Part shown: positions 31,092-45,002 of the stretch, in pieces
How the letters are laid out: every line of letters starts with the position of its first letter
Position numbering within the stretch: position 1 is the first letter of the stretch
From: Flaccisagitta enflata
Taxonomy: Eukaryota > Chaetognatha > Sagittoidea > Aphragmophora
Assembly: GCA_965153355.1 (NCBI GenBank)
Contig: OZ231127.1
Coordinates: 81,840,001-81,904,000, forward strand
Reading direction: 5' to 3'
DNA: 64,000 nucleotides
Translations under genes and position numbers: made by a program
The notes under the pieces: generated by a model
What the model was told of the DNA's origin: nothing
What the model saw: only the letters and a program-made list of their open reading frames with translations
Databases searched by the model: none

Positions 31092-32790
31092 GTGAACCCC
31101 CTAAAACTGTAGCACCCCCCCTTACAGATCAAACTACACCAATAAATAGTTTGTATTATGTTTTGAATCATAGCTTAGGACTATACAAGTGGCGCCACCA
31201 GGGCGATTTTGAAATTTCCACTCCAGTTCAAAATTATAGTACAAAAATGTAAACAGTATCTGGGTCCGCGACGGAAGGGGGTTAAAGATCACCAATTCCG
31301 TAAGATCGCTATGACCAAAAGATCGCTAACCCTGTAAGTTTGCCAAAACTATAAGTCTTTACATTTGGAGCCGCCATACAAAGTTTCATGCAAAACCGTT
31401 GAAAAATGACAAAGTTATGCACGTTTTTCACTTTTAGGCTAGTAGGGTGGTTGGGTGGTAGGCTGGTTTAGATAAATAGTGAGCGTATGTTGAGTTCTTC
31501 CATTTAGAGACTCCATACCAAGTTTCAACCAATTTGGTTGAAAAATGTCCAATTTATGTAAGTTTTTATTTTTAGGCCGGTAAGCTGGTTGGGTGGTAGG
31601 TTGGTTTGGCCGGTTAGCATGCTCAAACATAAATAAATCACATACATGTGTTGAGTCCTTCCATTTAGAGACTCCATACTAAATTTCAACCAAATTAGTT
31701 GAAAAACGCCAAAGATATGCACATTTATCACTTTTTGGTTGGTAGGCTGGTTGGGTGGTAGGCTGGTTTGACAGGATAGTGCGCATATGTTGAGTTCTTC
31801 CATTTAGAGACCCCATACCAAGTTTCAACCAAATCAGTTGAAAAATGACAAAGTTACGCAAGTTTTTCACTTTAAGGCCGGTTGGCTGGTTGGGTGGTAG
31901 GTCGGTTTGGCCGGTTAGCATGCTCAAATGCATATAAATCATATACATATGTTGAGGCCTTCCATTTAGAGACTCCATACCAAATTTCAGCCAAATCGGT
32001 TGAAAAATGCCAAAGTTATGCACGTTTTTCACTTTTAGGCCAGTAGGCTGGTTGGGTGGTAGGCTGGTTTAACAGGATAAATAGTTTGCATATGCTGAGT
32101 CCTTCCATTTAGAGACTCCATACCAAGTTTCAACCAAATCAGTTGAAAAATGACAAAGTTACGCAAGTTTTTCACTTTTAGGCCGGTTGGCTGGTTGGGT
32201 GGTAGGTCGGTTTGGCCGGTTAGCATGCTCAAATGCATATAAATCATATACATATGTTGAGGCCTTCCATTTAGAGACACCATACCAAATTTCAGCCAAA
32301 TCGGTTGAAAAATGCCAAAGTTATGCACGTTTTTCACTTTTAGGCCGGTAGGCTGGTTGGGCCGGTTGGGTTGGTCGGATCACAAAAATCGGATAGGATG
32401 TAAAGCGCCTTACCCTAGTACAACTTCCCACCAAATATGAACCAAATCGGTCAAAGCATAAAAAAGTTATCCATTTTTTAAAATCCGTTACGACGACGAC
32501 GACAACGACGACGACAACGACGACGACGACGACACCCACCCGCCTTGAATTATAGTCCGCGTCGGAATGATATTCCGTCGCGGACAAAAACCTTATTTTT
32601 GTGAATATTTAAAATTAGCTCATTTTAACATGTTTATTTGTTATATTTTGAGTTAGAGGTCAAAATTTAAAAATCGCTCTGGTGGCGCCACTTCTATTGG
32701 TACAACCATTCTTTCTTTACCCTAAAGGTCTCTGTAATATAATTGGTTAGAGCTGTAGGTGGGGGTGCTACAGTTTTTAGGGGGTTCACA
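31092..32790. repeat. 1.7-kb element with nested inverted termini and higher-order tandem array
   Basis: Outer termini GTGAACCCCCTAAAACTG (31092) and its complement ending at 32790. Second pair AGTGGCGCCACCAGGGCGAT (31189) and ATCGCTCTGGTGGCGCCACT (32672-32691). Third pair GTCCGCGACGGA (31264) and TCCGTCGCGGAC (32573). Between them seven monomers containing GGCTGGTTGGGTGGTAGG start near 31438, 31574, 31736, 31876, 32038, 32181 and 32340. Spacings alternate about 140 and 162 bp. A CGA/ACG trinucleotide run is at 32491-32533. Confidence 0.88.
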
Positions 32791-32894
32791 CCGTGTATTT
32801 AGCACTTCTCTGTAGGAGAAAGTGAGGCCTGAGAAGGATGCGTAATTTCAGGATATTCATGATCTATGCTCGAGCAGAGCATTGCTCGAGTCGA

Positions 32895-33310
32895 TGTTTC
32901 ATGTTTGAGCAGCGGCCTCGAAAAGGCTAAAATCGTGTAAATCACAAGGAGCTTTGGTTTGTCCATACACCCCCCCCCCCTCATAACCCTCCAGAAATCG
33001 AGTCTCAATTCTGTCCTATTAGGCCCCAAATCGGCACACTCAAGCCTAAAATTAGCCCTTACAAACTTTAAATCAGAATTCTTAAGCCTCACCAACCCTC
33101 TCAAGCCCCAAATTAGTCCTCTCAAGCCTTACCGTTAATCTAAGATCTCATATCAACCTCCACTGACTTCTCAGGTCAGCCCTCACTACCTCCGAATCAG
33201 CCCTCATAAGCCTCAGACATCATACCGACTTGTCAGCCCAAAATCAATTTGCTAGCCTTTACTTAACTTTTAACCAAAGGCTCATCAGTGCCTCATAAGC
33301 CCTAGATTGC
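32895..33310 (-). repeat. Degenerate one-ended copy of the CAGCGGCCCC family
   Basis: The left end GAGCAGCGGCCTCGAAAAGG, a poly-C run and a degenerate array of CTCAAGCCTAAAATTAGCCC-like units (to about 33310) are present. No matching right arm is seen. Confidence 0.55.
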
Positions 33311-34237
33311 AGGATGAACGTGTAAATGCTATTGCCACATCAACTTTACAGGTGATGGCTTATCCTAGCGGAATTCTCGCTATCAAGGCAATATTTTGAT
33401 TTGACCTAGTAAAAGTTATAGTTCATATCGACATGAACAAAATTTGATGATATTGAATTATACCCTAATATGGCCATCATCTCACTGATAATAAAACCTG
33501 CAGGATGGTTGCCGCTTCTCTCAATGTACTATCATTGCAACTGTGGAGAACTGATTTGACTTTTTGACTGACAGAACTGATGTGACGAAGCTAGAGGGCC
33601 GCAATGGGTCAAGGTTCTGAAGACCTAGTTTTAGGCCCGAGAGGGTTAATCAGTGGCTTAGCTGAGGGGGTTGATCCTAATCCCGAATGAACAGGTTAGG
33701 TAGAAGAGGAAGCGACCATCTAGAGTTCAACACGCCTATTCAGACCTGATCGTCTTACATGACTACCTCTTCAATCACCAGCCTTAAAGCGATCATGGGC
33801 CTACAAGGCCCTCCAAAAACGGTCAAGTCCTAGGGTCTTGAGGACCTCTGTGCGTAATCATTGCGGAAACTCGTATGTACATTGAGGCACGCTCACAACC
33901 GTCCCTGGGGATGAAGGGATTGAGCAATCCTAAATGACTGTCGTGAAATCTCTCGACTTTCACGCTATTAGTTTGAGTTCCAACTAGAAAAGGTCTAGTT
34001 AGCTTGAAAACTTGGTTAGGTATAGAAAGTGTTTTTTTGAGGATCTTAAAAACTCTCTACCGTCCTTGTTTTCCCATTATATTGATGCTGACGGGTGTAA
34101 AAACAAAGGTTTTAGACATTTTTTGGCAAAAAAATCAATTTCTAAGTGTTTAGCATGAATGAAAATAAGGTGATCAATTCCGTGCAGTTTTTGAAGCCTT
34201 TTTTTTCACCTTTTTCTTAATTTTTAGCCACCATTGG

Positions 34238-34841
34238 CAGAGGGAGGAATGTTAAGAAAGTTTTAACAAGTTTTAACAGGTTTTAACAAAGTTTAACAAA
34301 GTTTAACATTGGGCACCCCTTTAATTTTGCAACCGTGTTAAAACCGGCTTAAAAGGGTGCCTTTAGTGCGAAAAGGGTGTAAAATTTCTTATAAAACCCT
34401 GTTAAAATCTTTTTGAAATCTAAGAGTTGTTAAAACCATTGTTAACACTCACAGTTAGAATTCTGTTTAACACTGATTAGGTGTTTTAACATCACATCAA
34501 GTTTTAACACGTGAAAGTTTAACATGGTTTAACACAGGTAACCAGTTTTAACACAAATTATTAGTTTAACATGGTATATCAAGTAACATGTTTAACACAG
34601 GTAACCAGTTTTAACACAAATAACAAAGTTTAACACAGGGAACCATGAAACATGTTTTAACACGACTTGTCATGACCAGTTTTAACAGGCCATTTCAAGT
34701 TTTAACACCATTTTCTTTTAATTTTAAAGTTTTAACAAGTTTTAACGGGTTCCTCTTTAATTTTTGGCCGGTTAAACTTTGTTAAACTTTGTTAAAACCT
34801 GTTAAAACTTGTTAAAACTTTCTTAACATTCCTCCCTCTGC
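34238..34841. repeat. Foldback element built on GTTTTAACA units
   Basis: GCAGAGGGAGGAATGTTAAG opens the left arm; its complement closes at 34841. Inward both arms carry AGTTTTAACAAGTTTTAACA and AAAGTTTAACAAAGTTTAAC or complement. The centre (34320-34740) is full of scattered GTTTTAACAC/GTTTAACAC units in one orientation. Confidence 0.88.
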
Positions 34842-35682
34842 ATTGGGCAATTCCCATAGTCATTTTTTGTATTCGAATTAAAGCCATGTAAAAATGCTTT
34901 AATTCAAGCCCAACCGGAGGTCGCTTGCTCAATTTCTTGAAGAGATATATCAAAATGAAGGGAAGATGGTCTGAAGTCCGAATGGATCAATTTCTGCATT
35001 TTGTCATGTTTTCTGTATAACTTCTAAACGAATTAAGCTACAGACCTGGGATTGGTCTAGTTTTGAAGATATTTGTGAGAAGAGTATGCATAATTGCAAT
35101 GCTGAATCATATGCCACCAAATGCCCCGTCAACGCAACTTCATGAGCCTCCAAGGATCAAAATAACTTGTCATGAGATAGCAACAACCAGAGCTCAGTCC
35201 TACGACATCAAAGTACCACCAAAATCGATTTATATTTTTAACCTTACGTCCTTATATGAACAAACTCCTCATCGACACCCTTAGGAAGCTCCAGTGGCTC
35301 GTCGACGCCTCCTACGCATCCGCTGTAGTTGACGCATTCAGCAGTTGGAGGAAGCGCTTAAGGGTTTTCAAAATTCACCAGCATATATATCTTAACCTCC
35401 AGCACTTTCAGACAGACACCTAATTGCCAACTATCATCCAACTGCCCGTCAACACGCCCATAATAGCATCTTACTTCCATGAGACAAATGTCCCATTTGC
35501 GAAAAAAAAATGTTACAGCATTTGTAGGGATAATTTGGCTGAAACTCAGGAGAGTAAACACTAGCCTGTACCTAAATGACAAAAAGCAATGAGATTAACA
35601 TTCTACGAGCAGATCATGTTGTGGGACTGTCTCAGGCTTCTATTGGAATCAATATCGACTTTGAAATTCTACTTTTAGGTGG

Positions 35683-36086
35683 CCGCGCCTTACCTTCTAT
35701 AAACCCTACCCCTATAGGAAATCCAAAATTTCAAAGTTCTCAAATTTCAATTCTGACTATAGATTTAGAATCTGCAGAGAAAACTGTAAATTGAAAGTGT
35801 TTTCCTTTTTTTGATGTTCCAATTAGAAGGTGGTCAAAAGTGCTGTCAAATATCGCGAAACATACCTTTCCTTTTAATTTCTTTGTAAAATCATCGAACT
35901 TACCTTTTTCAAAAATCTTTAGTGTGGATTTTGACAATGATCCCGAAGTAATTTTGAAAAAAGGAAAGCACTTTCAACAGACAGTTTTTCATGCAGATTT
36001 CAAATCTGCAATCGAAATTTTGATTTGAGCAATTTGAAATTTTCAGTTTCCTATTGACCCATAGGAAGTTCAAGGTAAGGTGCGGA
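35683..36086. repeat. Foldback element (~400 bp)
   Basis: CCGCGCCTTACCTTCTAT at the left pairs with ATAGGAAGTTCAAGGTAAGG and TGCGG at the right. The arms of about 170 bp include AAAGTGTTTTCCTTTTTTTG and its diverged complement at 35955. Layout resembles 5371-5929, with partly similar sequence (AATTTCAAA and AGATTTxxAATCTGCA segments). Confidence 0.75.
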
Positions 36087-36767
36087 AAGCAAGATGTAAA
36101 CTTTTAAAGCTGAAAATGATGACAATAGACGCTCAAGACAGCTCCACAACATGAACTGCTTGTAGAATTTTGATTCTTTTGGTTTTTGTCATTTCAGTAC
36201 AGACTAGTAAACACACCTTCAACTTCATGCACAGTAACAATCATCGGCGGAAGCTCGTGGATGCTGCAACAGCTTGTCAGCACCTCCACAGTTTGGTCAA
36301 CTGCATCCAAATTTCACCAATGAGCAGCCGCACTCACATTCGCGAAATTTGTCAAGTAAACGCCAACTAACATATATATTACATCACAAAAATCCTCCCT
36401 AAGTTTTTTTCCACATTTCTCAAAATCTATGTCGGCTTTATTGTGAACTCAAATCATTTTAATTCTAAAATATTTTAAACTCAACTATGTTTGAACTCGT
36501 AAAAATCACAACTTGTAAGATTTTAACTCATAAAAGTTCCAACTTTTAAAATTTCAACAGTTCCAACAAGTAACTGTTAGACTGCACTCCTAAATGACTT
36601 GTTTGAAACAGCAACTTAGCAATCTTCTTTCTTTCTATCGGACATCTGCAAAAGATTGCTTTCTTTTCACTTTTTTCTTTCTTTTCATTTCTTTTCTTCC
36701 ACATCATTTGTTTATTTTTTTCCTCTCTTCTTTTCTTTTCTTTTCTTTTCATTTTTTTTTCCTCTTT

Positions 36768-37416
36768 TCCTTTTTGGGCAGCGGCCCCGAAGGGGACAAA
36801 GTTCAGTAGAACACAGGGGGACTATCGTTCGTCCGTCCGTTTGTGTGTTTGTTCGTCCCCCCTCATCAAGCCCCTCAGGCCTCAAATCTGGCCTCTCAGG
36901 CATCAAATATCGCATTTCAGGCCTCAGATATGACATTTCAGGCCTCAAATCCAGCCTCTTAGGTCTCAAATCCAGCCTCTCAGGCCTCAAATCCAGCATC
37001 TCAGGCCTCAAATCTAAGCTCACAGGCCTCAAACCTGGCCTCTCAGACCTCAAATTAGGTCTCTCCAGCCTCAAATCCTAATTCTCATGCCTCAAACCTG
37101 ACCTCTCAGGCCTCAAATTAGGCCTCTCAGGCCTCAAATCAGCCATATAAGCCTAAATGTTTTGCTCACAAGCCTCAAGTCAGCCCTCTCACGCTTTCAA
37201 CTAGCATTCTCAGGCCTTACCTCAGCCTTCTTAGACCTCAGTTTAGGCTCATTCAGCATCTCATCCACATCAGGCAGGAAAAACGAAAGTCCCCCTGTGT
37301 TCTACAGGACTTCGTCCCCTTGGGGCCGCTGCCCTGCTTCCCCTCACTCCAATTCACAATCACTCAAAGCAGGGCAACGGGTATCGCTGACCATATATTG
37401 CCCTTGGGCGACCTGT
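36768..37416 (-). repeat. Foldback element of the CAGCGGCCCC family, copy D (inverse)
   Basis: Left end TTTTTGGGCAGCGGCCCC then GAAGGGGACAAAGTTCAG. Right end TTCGTCCCCTTGGGGCCGCT, then GCAGGGCAACGGGTATCGC and TGACCATA. The interior (36868-37160) is the clearest 21-bp array, consensus CTCTCAGGCCTCAAATCCAGC, about 14 units. Confidence 0.9.
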
Positions 37417-38091
37417 TTCTTTTTTTTCTTTTCCTTTCTCATCTTTCTCTTATCTCTCTTTCGCCGCTGTAAAGGCTCGCCACATAAAGTGGGCTATTGA
37501 ATTAAAATATTCTTGCCCACGTAAAACAAAAACACGGTTGAAGAACGGAGCAGAAAAAGAGATTGGTAGTCAGTTCAAACAATCAACGCGTGAGGGCGAA
37601 GGAGACATTTCCGAAAAAATATGAAAACAGATATAGAACCAGAATAAAAAGGCGGTTCGAATGAACCGGGTTGAAAAAAAGAGATATTTTCGAGAAAGCC
37701 GTGAGAGCTCAAAATGTGATACAAATTTGATTTTAAGACACTTCCCGTCATTGCACGCCTTTAAAAAGCACTTAAATCGATAGATCTCGAAGAAAGCTTT
37801 CAGAATCATATTTTGTTTCGTCATCTTGTTTTATTTTACGTTGGTTTTTGGGGCTTTGAGTGTGGGTTACATTTTCAAGTTAGATCGTAAAATCGCCTTT
37901 GATATTAATTTTGACACGGAGATCTAATACTTATCAAGCCTAACTTAGTAAACTGTGACCAAAAGATGACAAGACATGTCAACTCGTTGCATTTTCGTGA
38001 ACGATTCCATCACAAGGAAACAGCAGCGATATCATTGTTCAAACCTATCAGCGCGAACTGAATCGGCTGTGGAGCAAAAAATGTGTAACAA

Positions 38092-38694
38092 GTACAGTAT
38101 GATGGGAGCAAAAGCGACCTAGACTGGAGGATAGTTTGTAAGTATCCTAATTTCATTTGATTAATAAAAAAAATTGAGATTTATGCTAATTAAAAGTTGT
38201 TTTATTGCTTTAATGTACTTGCTTCTCTCCTTTTTCAACTAGTGACTTGACTTCATCAGAACTTTATTTTTCAATGTTTTTACCTAGCTCATCAGATCCG
38301 GCAAAATTTTTTACATAATTAAAAAAAAATCAACTCAATTAGATCATTTTTATAGATTTTATGTCTATTTTAATTTTTACCTTAATATCAATTTATGTAA
38401 TTATTCGGTTTAAAAAATAACTATAAAACCTGTAAAAATGATCTAATTAAACTGATTTTTTTTCAAAATTATGTAAAATTTGTAAGCCAATCTGATGAGC
38501 TAGGTTAGAAGGTTAAAAAGTGAAATCCTGATGATGTAAAGTCACAAGTTGAAAAATGAGAAAAACTTATACATCTAAATAATAGATCAATTTTTGATTA
38601 ATATAAATTTTAATTTTTTTATACATCAAATGAAATTAAAATACCAAAAATCTATCCTCCAGTCTATGTTGTCTTTTCTCCCATCGTGCTGTAC
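38092..38694. repeat. Near-full-length foldback element (603 bp)
   Basis: GTACAGTATGATGGGAGCAA opens the left arm and its diverged complement ends at 38694. The arms of about 285 bp remain alignable to the centre: AATTTCATTTGATTAATA against TACATCAAATGAAATTAA, and ATGATCTAATTAAACTGAT against its complement at about 38334. Confidence 0.85.
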
Positions 38695-39609
38695 ATTGGA
38701 AGATTTATGGTATGGATTGAAAACATAAGGGCAAAAAGTAACTAACTGATTGAATGGTATCTCTGTCTGCCATGACTGAAGACAATCACCCCCTAGAAAT
38801 GTCACAAAAAACGAACGCAAAATTAGGTGACAAGAGCTGAAGATGTTCAGCAGCTACTTATAATTACAATTTCTAACGTTTTTATCCAAATTCACTGAAC
38901 ATCTGAATTTAAGGAAACGGAAAAAGAAAATGATCATACAAAAGTGTCTGAAAATTGATTAATTGTCATTACTTTTCTACTAGATTATAAATTTGTCTCT
39001 CAGCTAACGCGGACGGAACGACTGTTTCGAGTGAAACTAATTCAGCTGAAAATTTCAATGGGCCGAAATTGTCCTACAGATGTAAGAGTGCGAATGAGAA
39101 ACACTCCGACATTTCTCTTAAGCAACAACGAAGATGCGCAAATAATTTTGAATCAGCGAAACTAGCTTTTCTTCCGCAATCGATCCATCCTTTGGGGTAA
39201 CGTAAACTTTGAGAGCTAGAAAAAAAATTGTTTTGGTTTGTCTTTTTTTATACACAAAATAAGTAAATCTTTCGCGCGAGAAAAGACACACGAGAGAATC
39301 GGTAGTAAATATACGCCTTTGTTTTTTTTTAAACAAAAACAAAAAATGGAGCAAAGAGAACCTCAACAATGCTGGTAACTTTTTTTTTGCGGGTACCATC
39401 CCCGTCGTGTAGTCATGAACAACGAAATAATACCGAATATGAAAAAAAAAAAAATGGAATGAATAAGAGACGGAACCAACGAGAGAGAGAAGGAGAATTC
39501 GCGCGCGCACTCGGTTCTCGGGTCAAAAACAAACAAGCGCGCGTGTGTTTCTACAATCTATGAAATATGAACGAACAATATTTTTGTTTTGTTTTTCCTG
39601 ATCACGCGT

Positions 39610-41461
<1,852 letters not shown>

Positions 41462-42528
41462 AAAAAAAACTATACTTTCCCCCCAAAAAACAAAGAAACA
41501 GTTTCTTAGTTATGGTTCTTCAAAGAAAAAAAGTTTTCTTTCGCTTCCACTAAGAAATCTGAATCTGACACAAACTTTTCCTTCTTTTCTGCAACACAAA
41601 AAAAATCGTAATGATAATACAGATGTCATTTTTTTTTTTATACATGTTTTTTTTCGTTTGGACTACCGAGAAGAAACATTAACAGAGATGCAATAATCAA
41701 ATAAGTTTATCGATTATCTTGACGATTCTTAGGAAAAACGAATCCCTTAATTTTTCTAGACCTCTTAACCGTATGAATTATGAAAATGAGATCTACACAA
41801 GAAATGAAAAATAATGAGAGAAATACGACCGCGCGTCGCTCATGTGAGTGAAAAAACAAGACTAGAATGGTATTTGTTTTCTCGTGTTTTTGTTCAAGTT
41901 TTCTCAAATATCAGCATTCATAATAAAAATTCTGCTTAAAAAGTTTCATTTTGGATCTATGAATTTTTTTGCGAACATAGAGGCGGCATGAAGCCATGGA
42001 CATGTATGGACTGAATTGATAGCGGAATTAGGTACTCAAATTTTCGGATTTTTTTTTTCGCGCGGTCTAAAAAAAAACAAAAAAAACTTAAACGACATGA
42101 AAATCAAAACTGGAAGTTTAAAACTGTACAAACAGTCCCAAATGAGAGAGATGATCTAATGCGAGTGAACATTACGGGCAGTAAGAGTGGGGTTTTCAAG
42201 AGAATCTTGAGTAATAGAGAGGATTCCAAACCCGAGGGGAGCAATTTACGCTAAAGGATCACGATGCTGAAACAGTCATACACCGGGCATGAACAGCCTT
42301 TCATGAGACTATGAAAGCTTCGATAGAGATCAGTTCAACAATTGCTAAGGAATTCATTCAGACATTTCCTCCCCCCCCCCCCCCCACAAGAATGGAACCG
42401 AAGATTAGGTGGTAATTTTCATGAAACCGAAATAACTTCAATGATGGAATGATTTCAAACGTAAAGAGAAGAGAAAAATGAAAACCGTTCAAGATGGGAA
42501 GTCAAGTGATCAGTTCTCTCTCAAAGTC
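41462..42528. other. Intergenic, hnRNP a to b
   Basis: Holds the 5' flank of paralogue a and 3' flank of b, with homopolymer A/T runs and a poly-C tract near 42370. I see no gene or repeat family member. Confidence 0.6.
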
Positions 42529-43914
42529 TTAATAAGGGCGACCTCTAGCTCTGGCTCCTCGTCCACGTCCGCGCGGTCCTCCCCTCATCTTGCCGCCTCC
42601 CTGAGGCGGAACGGGAGGATATCCGTACGCGTAACCGTATGCGTAGGGATCGTATCCGTAGTAAGGATCGAACCCGTAATATCCGTACGGATCCGCGTAA
42701 GCGCCATAACCCGCGGCGGCCATGTGTGCGGCGCCGCCCCGGGGCGCCCCTCGGCCTCGCCCACCTCTTGGCGCCCCACGGCCTTGGTGCACATCCTGGG
42801 GCACGGCTTTCTTTACGTCGACTGAACGGTCACCCAACTCTTGTTTCAGCTTGCCTTTGGCTGTGGCAGCGTCACAAGCGTCGGCATCCTTGAACGTGAT
42901 GAAGCAAAAACCTTTTCGGATCGGAGGCGTCTTGTCCTTGTTCATGGGAAGCTCCATGGATTCTGATCGAAAAATTTTTGAGAAAGAAAATGGAAAACAA
43001 CTTTGTATTCTTTATGATCAATAAAATCATAGAAATTCTCCTAGACCCCTTACAATTGAATGAATGAGAATAATTGTAGCTGGAAAACCTTCATTTTAAC
43101 TGCTGTTTAACCTACCTTGATTATGCCATACGGCTAAAATAATTAGAACTAACGACAAATGTCGGATGGTCGGTTAATCAGTCCATCGTTAATGCTCAAC
43201 TACTGGTGAACGTAAATTTGCCTACTCGCCCCATGTTCAATTTGACTATTCATGAACCGCAGTTACGCTTGTAGCTGAACTTTTCAAACCCTCTATCATA
43301 GTCTCGTCGGTCTGACGGTTTGAAGCAAAAACAAACTAAAGTTTAAGAAAATATCATTCATAACATGCAGTCATCGCAGCATCCAGTCTCAGTAGCGTAT
43401 CACGGCATCCTACCCCACTCATCCATCTAATCTAACGCCGAGATCGAGAAACAAGGCGGCTGGGGGGGGGGGCATCTGAAAAATAGAGAGAATCATCATT
43501 ACCAATTTCCCCATATTGGCTAAAATGCGCCCTAATGTCATCCTCTGGCAGATCGGGACTGACTCCGCCGACAAAGATCTTCTTAATTCTTTCCTTGGGA
43601 GTGGCTTTCTTGGCGTTAATTTTGCGTCCGTTGAGTGTGTGGGTTTCCTGGGCGTTGACCTTATCGATCGAGGCCGCATCTTCGAACAGAATGAAACCGA
43701 AACCTTTGGACTGGCCGAGTTCGTTCAATTTGATGGTGGCCTCTTTCACGGCGCCAAACTTTTCGAAATATTCCCTAAACTGGGCCTCGGAGGTTTCCCA
43801 AGACAGGCTGTTGACGAAAAGTTTTCTGTCGTCGTTTTCGTTGACGGTGGCCATGATCGAGTCCTTGGTGGCGCTCTCCGCGCCCACCACCCCGTTTTCA
43901 GCGGATTCGGCCAT
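42529..43914 (-). CDS. hnRNP A/B-D-like RNA-binding protein, paralogue b
   Basis: Two exons, 43914-43503 and 42962-42529, give 281 aa. RRM1 has RNP2 KLFVNSL (Asn instead of the Gly of the paralogues) and RNP1 KGFGFILFE; RRM2 has KIFVGGV and KGFCFITFK. The single intron interrupts RRM2 after YGEI, at the same codon and phase as intron 2 of paralogue a; the RRM1 intron is absent. The C-terminus is Gly/Arg/Tyr-rich (YGFDPYYGYDPYAYGYAYG) and ends in RGRPY. The linker TPKERIKKIFVGGVSPDLP is close to the paralogues, supporting recent tandem duplication. Confidence 0.92.
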
Positions 43915-45002
43915 TTTCTTTTTTTTAAACAGCTTGGGCGGTTTTTATTACTACTTTTTTTTGTAGAGGGAAAAAGAAGAGGGTGAGTGGGAATTGAAAG
44001 GATATCTTTTTGAGTTTCAGTAAGTTGCCGCTTTCTTTTCAAACAGCTCGACCAAGAGCGAGTTTTTGACTAATCTATGACAACGTTAAAAAGAAAACTT
44101 GGAATTTCAGTCAAATTGGTCATAATATACATAAAAAGTGATATCGTTTTAATATATTCGCAGGTTTAATACTAAATCAATGCTAGAAGAGGACGTGGTT
44201 GTTTATATCTATTTACTCAAACCATATATATGACTTTCACGAAGGAAAAAAGTTGATACAATGACACACACATGAGGCTTTTTTGGTCAAAAAGAAAAAA
44301 AATGTTGAAAAAAAAAGACTTAATTCAGATATCGCTAAATTCACGCTCAGTATTGCACATTTTGAGTATAAATAACGGTTACAAATTATTATGATACTTG
44401 CGATGCCAGCATAAGCGCATAAAAAAAACAAACTGGCGGGAAAGAGAAACATTTATTTACGTCATCTTACGACTGATAAAGTCTTTGAAATTCACTAAAC
44501 AAACGATTAATGAATGGTAAAATGCACATTGGCCGCGCAAGCGACCCATTTCACGGCAAATCGCATAAAATAGGCATTTTAAGAAAAAACTTTCAATTTT
44601 TTCCCCTTCAGGAAAGTTGCATGATAAATGCTATTCAGTATTCAAACAAACGATTTCAGTTTATGTAGTGAGTTACTGAGTTATTCAATTGGCAAGGTTG
44701 AGCCAAATAAAGCGAGAATGATTTATTGCAGTATGGAACATGTGCAACTGGGATTCTTCGTTTGCACTCGCTGGTGGCCAAAAGTACTTTCGTGAGCAAC
44801 CTCAAGTGGATCTCAAAGTTTGGAAAAAATATCTTTTTCATCAAAAACAAGTTTCGAGATATGGCAATAAGCCCACTCAATTCAAATCAAAAGAGATGGG
44901 GAGAATGAAAAATGCATGGTAATCTGAACACAAATAATTAAGGAAGTAACAAAAAAGACAAGTGGAAAATGAACGAGCTGAGTAAGTAGTCCTTAAAGAG
45001 GT
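43915..45002. other. Intergenic, hnRNP b to c
   Basis: AT-rich sequence with short homopolymers. No gene, tandem array or foldback element is visible. Confidence 0.55.

Larger units (their letters stand above)
29711..39609. other. 10-kb gene-free repeat interval
   Basis: No exon with family similarity was found between the SBDS start and the hnRNP cluster. It contains the elements listed at 30447, 31092, 32895, 34238, 35683, 36768 and 38092. The rest is AT-rich unique sequence. Small ORFs here have no codon-like structure or splice context. Confidence 0.65.

Noticed and set aside
31439-32337. Repeat protein frames across the 31-32 kb array
   Set aside because: Frames break between monomers and no start, splice or domain evidence supports a gene.
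34238-34841. Possible interstitial telomere repeat (GTTTTAACA)
   Set aside because: Units vary in length and spacing and are arranged as a foldback, not a head-to-tail array like TTAGGG.
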